A stretch of DNA of 64,000 bases, taken from Myxococcales bacterium. Lineage in GTDB: Bacteria > Myxococcota_A > Polyangia > Haliangiales > Haliangiaceae. The DNA is taken from positions 162,501 to 226,500 of the forward strand of contig JADJJK010000002.1 of the NCBI GenBank assembly GCA_016706545.1. Direction: 5' to 3'. Shown in pieces: positions 1 to 9,842 of the stretch. Under the pieces are notes generated by a model. It was not told the DNA's origin. It searched no databases and saw only the letters and a program-made list of their open reading frames with translations. Position 1 is the stretch's first letter; the number at the start of each line of letters is the position of its first letter. The position numbers and the translations under genes are program-made.

Positions 1-14
1 TACCATGTTCCACA

Positions 15-2483
15 GTGGCTTCCGTGCATCGTGAGGAACGCGGGTTCCTGGCAACCTGGCGCTGGCGAGGATGGGCCGCGGCGATGGTGGTGCTGGCGGT
101 GGTCAGCGGCCTGGTGCCCCTCGTTGGGGTCCTTGGCTACGAGCTGGCGCTGTGGGCCGCCGTGGCAGCTAGCTTCGCGGGGCTAGATCTGGGCGCGGCC
201 TGTGCGCGCCACGAGATGCGACGGTCCGCGGGCGCGAGCGCCGACGTGGCCGGCGCAGGGACGCCCCGGGCGCCAACGCTCGATGGGATGACCTTCGGCG
301 CTCGCGCCGTGGGCCACGTCGCGAGCCTCGCTGTGCGCGCGGTCCTGGCGACCTGGCTACCGCTTGCCCTGTGGGCCGCGATCGGCGCGCTCCGCGGCCT
401 GTGGATGCCTACCTGCGACTGGTGGTTCGGCGTGACCACGTTCGCGGCGATGCCGCTGGCCAGCGGCGCGCTGGCCGCCGGAATGGGGGTGGCCATTGGC
501 CTGGCGGTCGGCCCTCGCCCCATCCTGGGCACCCTGGCGCCGCTCGCGGCGGCGCTCGCCGTGATCGCCGCGGCGGTGGCTCGAGGGTACAGCGCGCCCC
601 CGGTGTTCAGCTACAGCCCGCTCTGGGGCTACTTCCCAGGCAACCTCTACGATGAGCAGATCGAGCTGTCCGCGGCGCTGGGATGGGCTCGGCTGGAGAC
701 GCTGGCCTGGGTGCTCGGCGCGCTGAGCCTGGCCGCCGCTGGCCTGGACCGCCAGGCTGGCCGCTGGCGCCTCGCGGCGCTGGTCGGCGCCGGGCGACCG
801 AGACGCGCGCGTGTGCTCGCCCTTGGCTGCGCGGGGCTGACGCTGGCCGCGGCGAGCTGGCTCCATCTGCAGAGCGGAGCGCTGGGATACCGGCCCGAGG
901 CAGAGGACCTGCAGCGCGCGCTGGGGGGCCGCAAGGAGACCGCGCACTTCGTCATCCACCACGCGCAGACGCCCGCGGTGCTGCGAGACCTGGAGCTCAT
1001 CGCGGAGGACCACGAGTTCAGGCTGGCGCAGGTGGTGACCACGCTCGGGGTGGCGCCGGGCGGCAAGATCCACTCGTACTATTTTGCGGATGACGACGAG
1101 AAGGCGCGCTGGATGGGCGCCCGTCACGTGGAGATGGCCAAGCCGTGGCGGCGGGAGCTGTACCTGAGCCACGCGGACTTCCCCCACCCTTCCCTGCGTC
1201 ACGAGATCGCCCACGCGGTGGCGGCGGAGTTTGGCGACCCGTGGTTTCGCGTCAGCGCTCGTCGGATCGCAGGGTTACCGCTGCTGGTCAACCCAGGGCT
1301 GATCGAAGGCCTGGCGGTGGCCGCGGACTGGCCCGGCTCGCAGGCGGCGCTGACGCCACACCAGGCGGCACACGCCATGCAAAAGCTCGGGTTTCAGCCG
1401 TCCATCGAGGCGCTGCTGTCGCTGCGCTTCCTGGCGGTGTCGTCGGCCCGCGGCTACACCACCGCCGGGTCATTCATCCGCTTCTTGCTCGACACCCACG
1501 GCGCCGCCGCGCTGCGTGAGCTGTACCGCAGCGGCGGCGACTTTCCGCGCGCCTACGGCAAGCCCCTGGCCGAGCTGGAGGCCTCATGGCTGGCGATGAT
1601 CTCGTCCTTGCCGATGGCCAAGGACGAGGTGGAGGCGGTGCGCGAGCGGTTCCGCCAGGTGGCGGTGTTCGACCGCCCCTGCCCCCACGCGGTGGCGTCC
1701 CGCCGCGCCCGCGCGTTCGCGGCGGCCCGCGAAGGCGAGCTGCCGCGCGCGGTGGCGCTGCTGCGCCAGGTGTGCGGCGACTCGCCGATGGAGCCCCGAT
1801 TCCGCCTGGAGCTGGCGGACTTGCTGGCGCGCGGCGGCGAGGCCCACCAGAGAGAGGCCGCCGAGCTGTGGCGAGAGCTCGGCGAGAGCAAGAGCGTGAC
1901 CTCGGCGTTGCGCGCCGATGCGCTGGAGCGCCTGGCCAGCGTGGCCGGAGCGAGCGGGAGCTGGGACCAGGCGGGGAACCTGCTTGACCGCGCGCTCGCG
2001 CTTGCCCTGGGGGACGACGACCGGCGTCAGCTCGAGGCGATGCAGCTCGCGCTCCGGCACGGAGGCCCCGCCGGCCCGGCGCTGCGCAGCTACTTCTTCG
2101 CGCCACTGACCGCGGCGCCAGCGCCGCTCCTGTGGGCCGACCGGGCGGTGGCGGCGGAGCCGACGCTAGGCCTGGCGTGGTACCTGCGCGGGTTGCGGCA
2201 GGCCGAGGTCTTTGCCTGGCATCAGATGACCGAGGATCTTGCCCGCGCGATGCAACGAGGGTTGCCGTCGCTCCGCTTCACGCGCAACGCAGCGCGCCGC
2301 ATGGCGGTGGCTGCGTTGCGGAGCAGAGACGCCGGCCGGCTCCTGCAGGCCATCGAGGTGCTGGAGGGCCCGCAGATGTCGCAGACCGATCACTTGCTGG
2401 CCGCCGACTTCCGCGCGCGGCTGGCCTTTGCTTCTACCGGCAAGGTCGCAGACGGACCCAGGTCACATGCCGGCGAGAAATAG
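15..2483 (+). CDS. Membrane-anchored HExxH metallopeptidase-like protein with TPR tail
   Basis: The 822-residue protein has hydrophobic segments over roughly residues 20-60, 100-190 and 225-285. A soluble domain follows that carries HEIAH (His396, Glu397, His400), the HExxH zinc signature of peptidase-MA-like families. The C-terminal third is an alanine-rich helical region with TPR-like spacing. I infer an envelope-bound zinc protease; the substrate cannot be seen. The GTG start lies 14 bases from the window edge with no stop upstream in frame, so the true start may lie outside the window. Its end overlaps the convergent lipoprotein gene by 21 bases. It is distinct from the M50 family because HExxH falls in the soluble part. 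Confidence 0.75.
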   Translation: MASVHREERGFLATWRWRGWAAAMVVLAVVSGLVPLVGVLGYELALWAAVAASFAGLDLGAACARHEMRRSAGASADVAGAGTPRAPTLDGMTFGARAVGHVASLAVRAVLATWLPLALWAAIGALRGLWMPTCDWWFGVTTFAAMPLASGALAAGMGVAIGLAVGPRPILGTLAPLAAALAVIAAAVARGYSAPPVFSYSPLWGYFPGNLYDEQIELSAALGWARLETLAWVLGALSLAAAGLDRQAGRWRLAALVGAGRPRRARVLALGCAGLTLAAASWLHLQSGALGYRPEAEDLQRALGGRKETAHFVIHHAQTPAVLRDLELIAEDHEFRLAQVVTTLGVAPGGKIHSYYFADDDEKARWMGARHVEMAKPWRRELYLSHADFPHPSLRHEIAHAVAAEFGDPWFRVSARRIAGLPLLVNPGLIEGLAVAADWPGSQAALTPHQAAHAMQKLGFQPSIEALLSLRFLAVSSARGYTTAGSFIRFLLDTHGAAALRELYRSGGDFPRAYGKPLAELEASWLAMISSLPMAKDEVEAVRERFRQVAVFDRPCPHAVASRRARAFAAAREGELPRAVALLRQVCGDSPMEPRFRLELADLLARGGEAHQREAAELWRELGESKSVTSALRADALERLASVAGASGSWDQAGNLLDRALALALGDDDRRQLEAMQLALRHGGPAGPALRSYFFAPLTAAPAPLLWADRAVAAEPTLGLAWYLRGLRQAEVFAWHQMTEDLARAMQRGLPSLRFTRNAARRMAVAALRSRDAGRLLQAIEVLEGPQMSQTDHLLAADFRARLAFASTGKVADGPRSHAGEK

Positions 2484-2960
2484 CCACTTGTTGCCGTTCC
2501 ACTCCAGCAAGAACTCGCCCTGATCTCGCTTGTCGGGCCGGCGCTCGTTGCCCAGCGCGTCGACCACGGTGTAGCTCGCGTCGATCATCACCTCCACCGA
2601 CGCGCGGCAACCTTGCTTGGGGGCGTTGCCGCAGTTCGAGCGCATGGTGACGTAGCGCATCGAATAGCGGACCTCGCTGACCTTCGACAGGCGCTCGGAG
2701 AGGACGGCGCGCAGCCCCTCGAAGCCATAGTCGTCGCTGCCCGAAGGCGTGCCGCTGTCCTCCCAGTACGCCTTGGAGGCCATGAGCAGCAGGGCCTGGG
2801 TGTCTTGCCGCTCCAGCGCCGTGCGATACGCCTCGACGGTCTCGACGACGCCACGGCTGAGCGCGGTGTCCTCAATCTTGCTGTTACCGATCATCCGTGG
2901 CCGCCCCGCACATGCGGACAAGGCCACCACCAGGAGAGCAAACACGCGAAACGATGTCAT
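2463..2960 (-). CDS. NTF2/SnoaL-like lipoprotein
   Basis: The ATG at 2960 gives a 165-residue protein with a lipoprotein signal (hydrophobic stretch then SACAG, lipobox Cys near residue 17). The rest reads as a cystatin/NTF2-like domain: a helical VEAYRTALERQDTQALLLM segment, then beta-rich sequence ending in EFLLEWNGNKWLFLAGM, as in DUF4440/SnoaL proteins. Such domains often bind small ligands or act as scaffolds; no catalytic residues can be assigned. A longer in-frame start at 3020 would put 20 charged residues ahead of the signal peptide and is unlikely. Confidence 0.65.
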   Translation of the reverse strand: MTSFRVFALLVVALSACAGRPRMIGNSKIEDTALSRGVVETVEAYRTALERQDTQALLLMASKAYWEDSGTPSGSDDYGFEGLRAVLSERLSKVSEVRYSMRYVTMRSNCGNAPKQGCRASVEVMIDASYTVVDALGNERRPDKRDQGEFLLEWNGNKWLFLAGM

Positions 2961-2994
2961 GGGCGTCCGATGCCTTTGCAGGTTCCGCGCCACG

Positions 2995-3960
2995 CTACAC
3001 CGCCTCCAGAAACTCGCCAAGGAGGGGGGATTGCCAAGCTCCTAGCCTTGCCAAAAAGTCGCGGAAGTCTTTGTCTGGGTTGGCGATGCGTGCCAAATAG
3101 ACATCCGTGATGCGCGTGACGGTGAAGCGCATCGCAGCCGCGCAGACCTCGACCGGGAGCGCGGCCCGGTCGCCCTCGGTCAACACGCGCTCGCGACGGT
3201 ACCCGTCGAGCATGGCGGCGGCCAGGTCCGGTCTGGGAGCGCCGTCCCAGCACCAGTCGTTGAGGCACACCGCGAGATCATAGGCAGCGGTCCCACCGGA
3301 GGCCTGCTCGAAATCGAGGACCGCGACCAAGGATCTGCCTCGCCACAGCACGTTGTCGCGAAACAGGTCTCCGTGGACCAGGGTCTCCGTCGAGCCGACA
3401 CGTCGAGCGGCGTTGCGCTCCAGGTATTCGAGCGCCTCACGGATCCACGCCACCGCCGCGCCGAGCGCGGGATCATCGGAGGTCGCGAAGGACGAATAGC
3501 GCTCCCGGAGGTTCTGGTGATCGTACTGGCTGCGGCGACGCCACGACGGCGGCGCGAGCTGGCCCAGGCGGTGGAGCTGACCCAGCGTCTGGCCGAGCCT
3601 GGCGGCGTGTTCGGCGGTCACCTCCGCGGACGACAGGTGCTCGCCCTCGTACCAGGGAAACAGCGTCAAGAGCTTGTCTCTCCAGCACAGGTAACCGGCG
3701 CCGTTGCCCGCCTGCAGCGGCGCCGGGGTCGGCAGGCCGTGGCGCGCCAGCCACTCGACGAGCTGGGCCTCCCACGCGACGTCGTCGACGGTCTTGCCTT
3801 CGTTGACCCGCAGGAAATAACGGCCGGACTCGGTGCGAATGGAGAAGTTCGAGTTGATGGTCCCCGCAGCGATCGCCTGCGTATGGACTGGATGACCGAC
3901 CTGGTAGATCGCGCAGATTTCGGCGAGATGCAGAGGCTCGAGGACCGTAAAAAGCGCCAC
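2995..3960 (-). CDS. thrB: Homoserine kinase, ThrB of the aminoglycoside-phosphotransferase fold
   Basis: It phosphorylates homoserine for threonine synthesis. The APH/choline-kinase-fold features are clear: a GTINSNF nucleotide loop near the N-terminus, YFLRVNEGK carrying the ATP-contacting Lys, the catalytic loop LVHGDLFRDNVLW (Brenner motif), and VLDFEQASGG with the metal-binding Asp. Length (about 321 aa) fits ThrB of this type rather than the GHMP-type ThrB. I chose the GTG at 3960 because family members begin within a few residues of the VLEPLH segment; a GTG at 3999 is also in frame and adds 13 residues. It is transcribed divergently from the sigma factor gene. Confidence 0.85.
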   Translation of the reverse strand: MALFTVLEPLHLAEICAIYQVGHPVHTQAIAAGTINSNFSIRTESGRYFLRVNEGKTVDDVAWEAQLVEWLARHGLPTPAPLQAGNGAGYLCWRDKLLTLFPWYEGEHLSSAEVTAEHAARLGQTLGQLHRLGQLAPPSWRRRSQYDHQNLRERYSSFATSDDPALGAAVAWIREALEYLERNAARRVGSTETLVHGDLFRDNVLWRGRSLVAVLDFEQASGGTAAYDLAVCLNDWCWDGAPRPDLAAAMLDGYRRERVLTEGDRAALPVEVCAAAMRFTVTRITDVYLARIANPDKDFRDFLARLGAWQSPLLGEFLEAV

Positions 3961-4025
3961 CGCAGCACGATAGCCGCCACGGCCCGCGCAGAAAACCACA
4001 AGGTCACGGTATCGTCCTCTCCCGC

Positions 4026-4712
4026 GTGGGTGGTAACGATCGTCTCGTAGAGCAACACCTTGACCTCGCTCGCAAGGCTGCGGCGATGGTCTATCCCCGC
4101 GTGAAGGATCACGTGGAGTTCGAGGACCTGGTGGCGCTGGGTCAGATCGGGCTCGTCGAGGCGGCCAGCCGGTACGACGCGACCCGCGGGGCCTCCTTCG
4201 CGACGTTCGCCTGGTACCGCGTGCAAGGCGCCATCATCGACGGCCTGCGCCGGCAGACCACCCTGCCCCGACGGGTCTGGGCCAAGCTCGTGGCCCTGCG
4301 CGCGGCCAGCGACTACCTTGAGACCCAGGCGGAGCGGGAGCGAGGCGCCGGCTCGCAAGGGCTTGCAACTACGAGCACGACGGACGCCTTGACCAGGGTG
4401 CATGACGCGATCTCCGCGATCCGCACAATGTATGTCACCTCACTCGATGCGGCGCGCGAGCGCGGCTTCGACGCGGTCGATGACGCGGGCGGGCCAGAGG
4501 ACAACCTGCGCGCCTCTCAGCTCAGCTCGCGGCTACGCAAGGCCATCGACTCGCTGCCAGAGCGAGAGCGTGCGCTCCTGACCAAGCACTACTGGGAAGG
4601 CAAGAACCTGGTCGAGGCCGGGTCAGAACTGGGGATCTCCAAGTCCTGGGCGAGCCGGATCCATGCCCAGGCGGTGGACCGCTTACGCGGCGAGCTAGAG
4701 CGAGACGAGTAG
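4026..4712 (+). CDS. Alternative sigma factor of the FliA/WhiG group
   Basis: A 228-residue sigma-70 family protein. Region 2 is intact: EFEDLVALGQIGLVEAASRYD, then the -10 recognition helix FATFAWYRVQGAIIDGLR. Region 3 is short, and region 4 carries the -35 helix-turn-helix (LPERERALLTKHYWEGKNLVEAGSELGIS...). The spacing and the GAIIDGLR motif match group 3 sigma factors (FliA, WhiG, RpsG-like). No flagellar or anti-sigma gene is adjacent, so the regulon is unknown. A central insert of about 40 residues (Ser/Thr-rich, after ETQAERERG) is longer than in FliA. GTG start. Confidence 0.85.
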   Translation: MGGNDRLVEQHLDLARKAAAMVYPRVKDHVEFEDLVALGQIGLVEAASRYDATRGASFATFAWYRVQGAIIDGLRRQTTLPRRVWAKLVALRAASDYLETQAERERGAGSQGLATTSTTDALTRVHDAISAIRTMYVTSLDAARERGFDAVDDAGGPEDNLRASQLSSRLRKAIDSLPERERALLTKHYWEGKNLVEAGSELGISKSWASRIHAQAVDRLRGELERDE

Positions 4713-4717
4713 CGGCG

Positions 4718-5857
<1,140 letters not shown>

Positions 5858-5949
5858 TCCCACTAGCTAGCAGGTTCGCGGGCCCGGTTGGGCTCGGGGC
5901 ATCCGCCAAAAAGTTGCCCTCGCGGATCTCGGGTGGGAGGGTCAACAGG

Positions 5950-6159
5950 ATGCAAGCCGAAACGCTCTACGCTAGCTCGTACTCGCCCGACCCGCGGAGC
6001 GCGGTGGACGTGCTGGCCTTCGTGCTCACGCCGGCGAGCGCGTTCGCCGTCGGCGGCGACGCCGAGGAGCTAGCGGCGGTGGTCGAGCTGCTGGGCGAGG
6101 CCAAGAGCGTGGCCATCCAGCGCTGGCTCGATCTGCGCATCAGCCCGCTGCAGAATTGA
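5950..6159 (+). CDS. Small hypothetical protein
   Basis: A 69-residue acidic, alanine-rich protein. Its ATG is preceded by a good Shine-Dalgarno sequence (GGGAGGG ending about 9 bases upstream), which supports translation. No family is recognised. It is divergent from the DUF362 gene and faces the tail-tube gene end to end. Its last codons lie 141 bases from the tail-tube stop. Confidence 0.5.
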   Translation: MQAETLYASSYSPDPRSAVDVLAFVLTPASAFAVGGDAEELAAVVELLGEAKSVAIQRWLDLRISPLQN

Positions 6160-6300
6160 GCCGGCGGCGGACGGGCGGCAGAGACGGCAGCGCCGACTTG
6201 AGCGGAGGCAGAGCCGACCCGGAAGCTGCCCCTGAGCCGAGCCGAGCTGACGGCGACCGGCGCGGATAGCGCGCCGTCTTGGCTGTTGAAGGCGAGGCGC

Positions 6301-7228
6301 CTAGCCAGCGTAGGAAAAGCGCATCTGCTCCGTGTACAGCTCCACCTTCACCTGCTTGATCTCCTCGGTCGAGGCGTCCGATTTGTCGGGCGTCACGCTG
6401 AGCACGTCGCAGTTCTCCATCTGGACGGTGAACAGCTCCTTGCCTGCGTTGTCGAACGTGGTGAGCGTGCCCTTGAGCCCCGCCGGCAGCGCCACCGACC
6501 ACGCCCGCCTTCGCCTGATCAAAGAACGGCTGCGCGTCGGCCTCTGGGATGTGAAACGAGATGTTGGGGAACTCGATCACCGTCGGCGCCTTGACCGGTC
6601 CGCGGAACCCGCCGCCGTGATACTCGGCGATGTTCTGCTTGAGCGTGAACGAGTCGACCTTGGTGACGCGCTTGCACGCATCCTTGAAGCCATCGATGAG
6701 GAAGGTGAAGTTGGCCGCGGTCCACAGCTTCTGGCTATCGAAGCCCTTGGGCGGCTCCATCTTCGAGCCAGATCCCTTCTTGAACTTGATGTCTTCGACG
6801 GCCATCGCCACGCCCATGTACACGGCGTTCTTGTCGGTGCCGGAGAGCGCAGGGAAGGTCAGCTCCTTGATGAGCGCGCCGGTGAACTCACGGACCGCGC
6901 GCTCGCCGTAGTAAAAATCAGCGGCGATGATCGAGCCGTTCTTGCGGGTCGGCTTCTTGTCGAAAAACGCGCTGATCCACTCGTAGAATGGCTTGCTCAT
7001 GGCCATTCCAACCTGAAGCTTGATGTCCTCGAACTTGGGCTTGCCAAGCTGGCGCCAGCGATTGAATTGCCCACCCATCTGGTACGACGCGACGTCCGCG
7101 CGCACGCCTCCTCCTTCAATCGAACGAAACAGGCCAACGTCCTTGGACGCCGAGCTGCCCTCATCGTCGAGCGTGAGGCCAAAATGAGCCGCGGAGTACG
7201 CACGGGTGTTGGATTGGTTTTGGCTCAT
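6301..7228 (-). CDS. Tandem two-domain phage-type tail-tube protein, one-base frameshift
   Basis: Reading ATG 7228 to TAG 6301 gives a product of about 308 residues if one base is removed from the CCC run at 6504-6506. Without that, the first frame runs into low-complexity sequence and the true C-terminus (GLKGTLTTFDNAGKELF...EQMRFSYAG) sits in the next frame. Both halves resemble gp19-type tail-tube domains: FYEWI/AFFD, then GSIIAADF, then FTGALIKELTFPAL, then VAMAVEDIKF in the first half; FFDQAK, GTLTTFD, FTVQMENCDVLSV and VELYTEQMRF in the second. No sheath, baseplate, ATPase or capsid gene is nearby. A GAGGT ribosome site precedes the ATG by 7 bases. Confidence 0.65.
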
Positions 7229-7338
7229 GCTCAAGACCTCGGTACCATTGTACAACGGCTGACGTGACCAGCGGATCACGGGCCGTTTTTTGAGGCATGT
7301 TACGGTACTACACTCGGGTTTCTTCCTCGACCACCGCG

Positions 7339-8109
7339 ATGCAAAGCTCGAAGCCGATAGCGCCAAGTGCCCGTAGAAGCAGCGAGATCTCGCCAGAGCG
7401 TCCCGCTTGGGCATTCTCCAAAGGTTTGCTCGCCGGGGGGGTGCTCGAGATTCCTGCGATCTCTGCCGCCGTCTGGCTGCTTGGCTACCTCAGCACCAAG
7501 ACCCCTCTACCAGCAATGGAAATCGTGAGAACCACCACGGTTTTTGCTGGGGTTCCGGCCCTGCTCACGGCTGGCGGGCTCGGTCGGCTGGCCGCCCATG
7601 AGGCGATGGCCGGCACCCGACGAGCGGCGATCGCGCGCACCTGCGCCGCGCACGGCGTCGCGAGCGTGCTGCTGGCGTTGATCGCGGCGATCCCGCATGG
7701 CCTGCTGCCGAGCTCCGTCGCGTCGTGGGGCCTGCTCGTCATCCTTGGCGCGATGGCCGGCGCGCTGTGCGGCGCCGCGATCGCCCTGGTCTGCGCCGGA
7801 GCCACGCCACGTCAGGTGACGGATGTCCTGTCGCTGGTCAAGCTCCCTGCCGCGACGCTGCGGCAGATCATCGACTCGGAGGATCTCGGGCGGCTGGGCG
7901 CTGCGGTGCGCCACCGCGCCTCGATGATGTTCGATGGACTGCTCGACCCGGCCGTGCCCCGCCCGAGCACGGAGACCCAAGGGGCGACCGACAGCGCGGC
8001 GACCGCGACCTCCCCTGCTCCGTCGCCCGCGGTGGCCGCGCACGATCCCGCGGCGGGCCCAACCGAAACTCCATCCGCGGACGCTCCTTCGTCCCTCCCG
8101 CCTGCGTGA
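7339..8109 (+). CDS. Membrane protein upstream of the M50-type protease
   Basis: The ATG at 7339 gives 256 residues (an ATG at 7297 adds 14). It has about four hydrophobic segments: LLAGGVLEIPAISAAVWLLGYL, a stretch around residue 75, VASVLLALIAAIPHGLL and GLLVILGAMAGALCGAAIALV. A soluble tail follows, ending in a Ser/Ala/Pro-rich segment. No family is recognised. The stop overlaps the next gene's GTG by four bases, indicating translational coupling and a likely shared role with the membrane protease. Confidence 0.6.
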   Translation: MQSSKPIAPSARRSSEISPERPAWAFSKGLLAGGVLEIPAISAAVWLLGYLSTKTPLPAMEIVRTTTVFAGVPALLTAGGLGRLAAHEAMAGTRRAAIARTCAAHGVASVLLALIAAIPHGLLPSSVASWGLLVILGAMAGALCGAAIALVCAGATPRQVTDVLSLVKLPAATLRQIIDSEDLGRLGAAVRHRASMMFDGLLDPAVPRPSTETQGATDSAATATSPAPSPAVAAHDPAAGPTETPSADAPSSLPPA

Positions 8110-8834
8110 CCGGCGCTCCGTCTTGGGCGCTGCGCGCCTGGGCCCTGGCGCTCCTCGCGTCGCTGCTGCTGTGGAACCTGCCGTTTGGCGGCGTCATCCT
8201 CTATCCATTCAAGCTGCTCGCGACCTGGCTACACGAGCTGTCACACGGCGTGGCCATGGAGCTCGCCGGCGTGGGGCTCCGCGGGCTCGCCATCTATCCG
8301 GACTCGAGCGGGATGGCCTACGCCCAGGGGGCGGCGACAGGCTTCGCGCGACCGTTCATCTCGGCGGCGGGATACATGGGCACGCCGCTTTTGGGAGGGC
8401 TCTTGCTGGCGCTGACCCGCACGCCGGCCCAAGCGCGCTCGGTCTTGCTCGGGCTCGCCGCGGTGATCGCGCTGACCGCGGTGACCGTGCTGGACAACTC
8501 CTTTGGCCGCAACGCGCTGGCGGCGATCGCGCTGGCGTTGCTCATCGCCGGCTTGGTCGCCCCGCCCGCCTGGAGAGTGGGCGCGGTGCAGTTCCTCGCC
8601 GCCCAGGCGTGTGTCCACGCGCTGCTGGATATTCGCGTGCTGTTTCGCCCGGTGCAGGTCGTCGGCGGTCGCGCGGTGGCGCTCTCCGATGCGCACGCGA
8701 TGGCGGCGGCGACGTTTGGCACCACCGAGCGCTGGGCGGTGTGGACCTGGGCGAGCGTCTGGCTCCTGTGGTCGCTCGCGGTGTGTTTCTTCGCGGTGCG
8801 CCAGGCCGCTAGTACCTCTCCACAGAGGAAATGA
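8106..8834 (+). CDS. M50-family (M50B-like) intramembrane zinc protease homologue
   Basis: A 242-residue polytopic membrane protein. HELSH (His43, Glu44, His47) lies at the end of a hydrophobic helix, the arrangement of site-2 protease/M50B-like proteins. FISAAGYMGTPLLGG and ALLDIRVLF follow; the second may supply the downstream Asp ligand. The GTG start overlaps the upstream stop (GTGA). The last seven codons and the stop lie inside the left arm of the inverted-repeat element at 8808-8975, so the native C-terminus was probably replaced or extended by that insertion. Confidence 0.7.
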   Translation: MTGAPSWALRAWALALLASLLLWNLPFGGVILYPFKLLATWLHELSHGVAMELAGVGLRGLAIYPDSSGMAYAQGAATGFARPFISAAGYMGTPLLGGLLLALTRTPAQARSVLLGLAAVIALTAVTVLDNSFGRNALAAIALALLIAGLVAPPAWRVGAVQFLAAQACVHALLDIRVLFRPVQVVGGRAVALSDAHAMAAATFGTTERWAVWTWASVWLLWSLAVCFFAVRQAASTSPQRK

Positions 8835-8975
8835 CTGGTTGAGGGTGCCGAGGCGCGCCGAGCGCAAGGCGCCGCGACGAAGCGCTACCGGGCGTACCGC
8901 GAGGAGCGGCAACGCAGCGTAAGGCGATGGATCGGCAGCCTCAAACGGTCAGAACCTCTGTGGAGAGGTACTAGC
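8808..8975. mobile_element. MITE-like inverted-repeat element, 168 bp
   Basis: The outer 21 bases at 8808-8828 are perfectly complementary to 8955-8975. With six mismatches the arms extend to 44 bases (8808-8851 against 8932-8975). Each end carries CTAG, which could be a 4-base target duplication or part of the arm. The 80-base centre is G+C-rich and has no ORF. The size, long terminal inverted repeats and lack of coding capacity fit a non-autonomous transposon; a BIME/REP-type element is the alternative. It fills the gap between two convergent genes and supplies the stop codon of the left one. Confidence 0.65.
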
Positions 8976-8986
8976 TCGCGCCCCGG

Positions 8987-9754
8987 TCAGTGAATCGCCG
9001 GCGTGTCGCTTCGCAGGCGGGCCCGCGCCGACCACGGCAGCACCTCGAGGTGCAAGTGATCGTGGTGCGCGTCGTCGTAGTCCGGCGACAGCACGAGGTG
9101 AAACAGGCCCGAGCGCACGAGCTGGCACAGGGCGACGCGCAGCACGGCTCCGCCTGGAGTCACCGGCGCGCCAACACAGTCCACGGCGTCGCCAAGGCCT
9201 TGCTCGTAGTCCTGGTCCACCCGGACCTGGCCAAGCTCCTGGCCCTCGAAGGACGGCACATCCAGGGCCAGACCAAATGAATGCTTGGACAGCCGCGTGG
9301 TGCCGCGCACGTTGCGGCGAGAGTGCGCCGAGGCGATGTGGACGGTGGCGACGCCGAGCGCCCGCAGGTACCGCCCCGCCTCGTCCATCGACACCGCCAG
9401 CGAGCAATCGATGACCAGCGGCTGCCGATATCGCAGCTCCACCCCGCCGACCGGCCCGGTGATCTCGACGGCGAGCGCGATGTCCCTCCGCTGCACCGGG
9501 CGATAGGGCACGCCGCGAGCGGTGAGCTCGTCCAGGCACGACGTGGGGAGCTCCTGCCCGTCGCCGGGCGATGACGAGGGCACGTCGCCGCCGCGCGAGG
9601 GCGCGCCGGCTGGCGGCGCTGCGGCCGGGCTGCGCTGCGCCCAGGCGGGATGGACGCCAAGGCTCGCCACCAAGGCAACCCCGGCGACCCCAGCAACCCC
9701 GGCAACCCCGGCGACCCCGGCGACCCAGGTCGAGTGACGGCGGCGGCGGACCAT
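8987..9754 (-). CDS. Secreted extensin-like C-domain (M15-like) protein
   Basis: The ATG at 9754 gives 255 residues. The signal peptide's hydrophobic core is a run of GVA triplets (GVAGVAGVAGVAGVA) encoded by 9-base DNA repeats. The mature part has the extensin-like C pattern: an early Cys, IASAHSRRNVRGTTRLSKHS followed by FGLALDV, and DDAHHDHLHLEV at the end. The His/Asp pattern resembles M15/VanY-type peptidoglycan peptidases, but catalytic activity is not established for this family. It is convergent with the M50-like gene across the repeat element. Confidence 0.75.
   Translation of the reverse strand: MVRRRRHSTWVAGVAGVAGVAGVAGVALVASLGVHPAWAQRSPAAAPPAGAPSRGGDVPSSSPGDGQELPTSCLDELTARGVPYRPVQRRDIALAVEITGPVGGVELRYRQPLVIDCSLAVSMDEAGRYLRALGVATVHIASAHSRRNVRGTTRLSKHSFGLALDVPSFEGQELGQVRVDQDYEQGLGDAVDCVGAPVTPGGAVLRVALCQLVRSGLFHLVLSPDYDDAHHDHLHLEVLPWSARARLRSDTPAIH
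9674..9727. repeat. 9-bp tandem repeat in signal-peptide coding region
   Basis: About six imperfect copies of a 9-base unit (CCCCGGCGA-like) lie in frame within the extensin-like gene and encode the Gly-Val-Ala repeats of the signal-peptide core. Copy-number change would alter the length of the hydrophobic core by three residues per unit without breaking the frame. Confidence 0.8.
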
Positions 9755-9842
9755 GACCTCACGGTACGCACGCTGGCCGGTCGGCACAAATTTTTGCAGC
9801 CGAGGGGTGCCGAGCAGCCCCGCGCGACGCAGGTCCCCGCGG

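Noticed and set aside
8835..8954. A small ORF inside the inverted-repeat element
   Set aside because: No frame of reasonable length with a start and stop in the interior; the sequence looks structural rather than coding.
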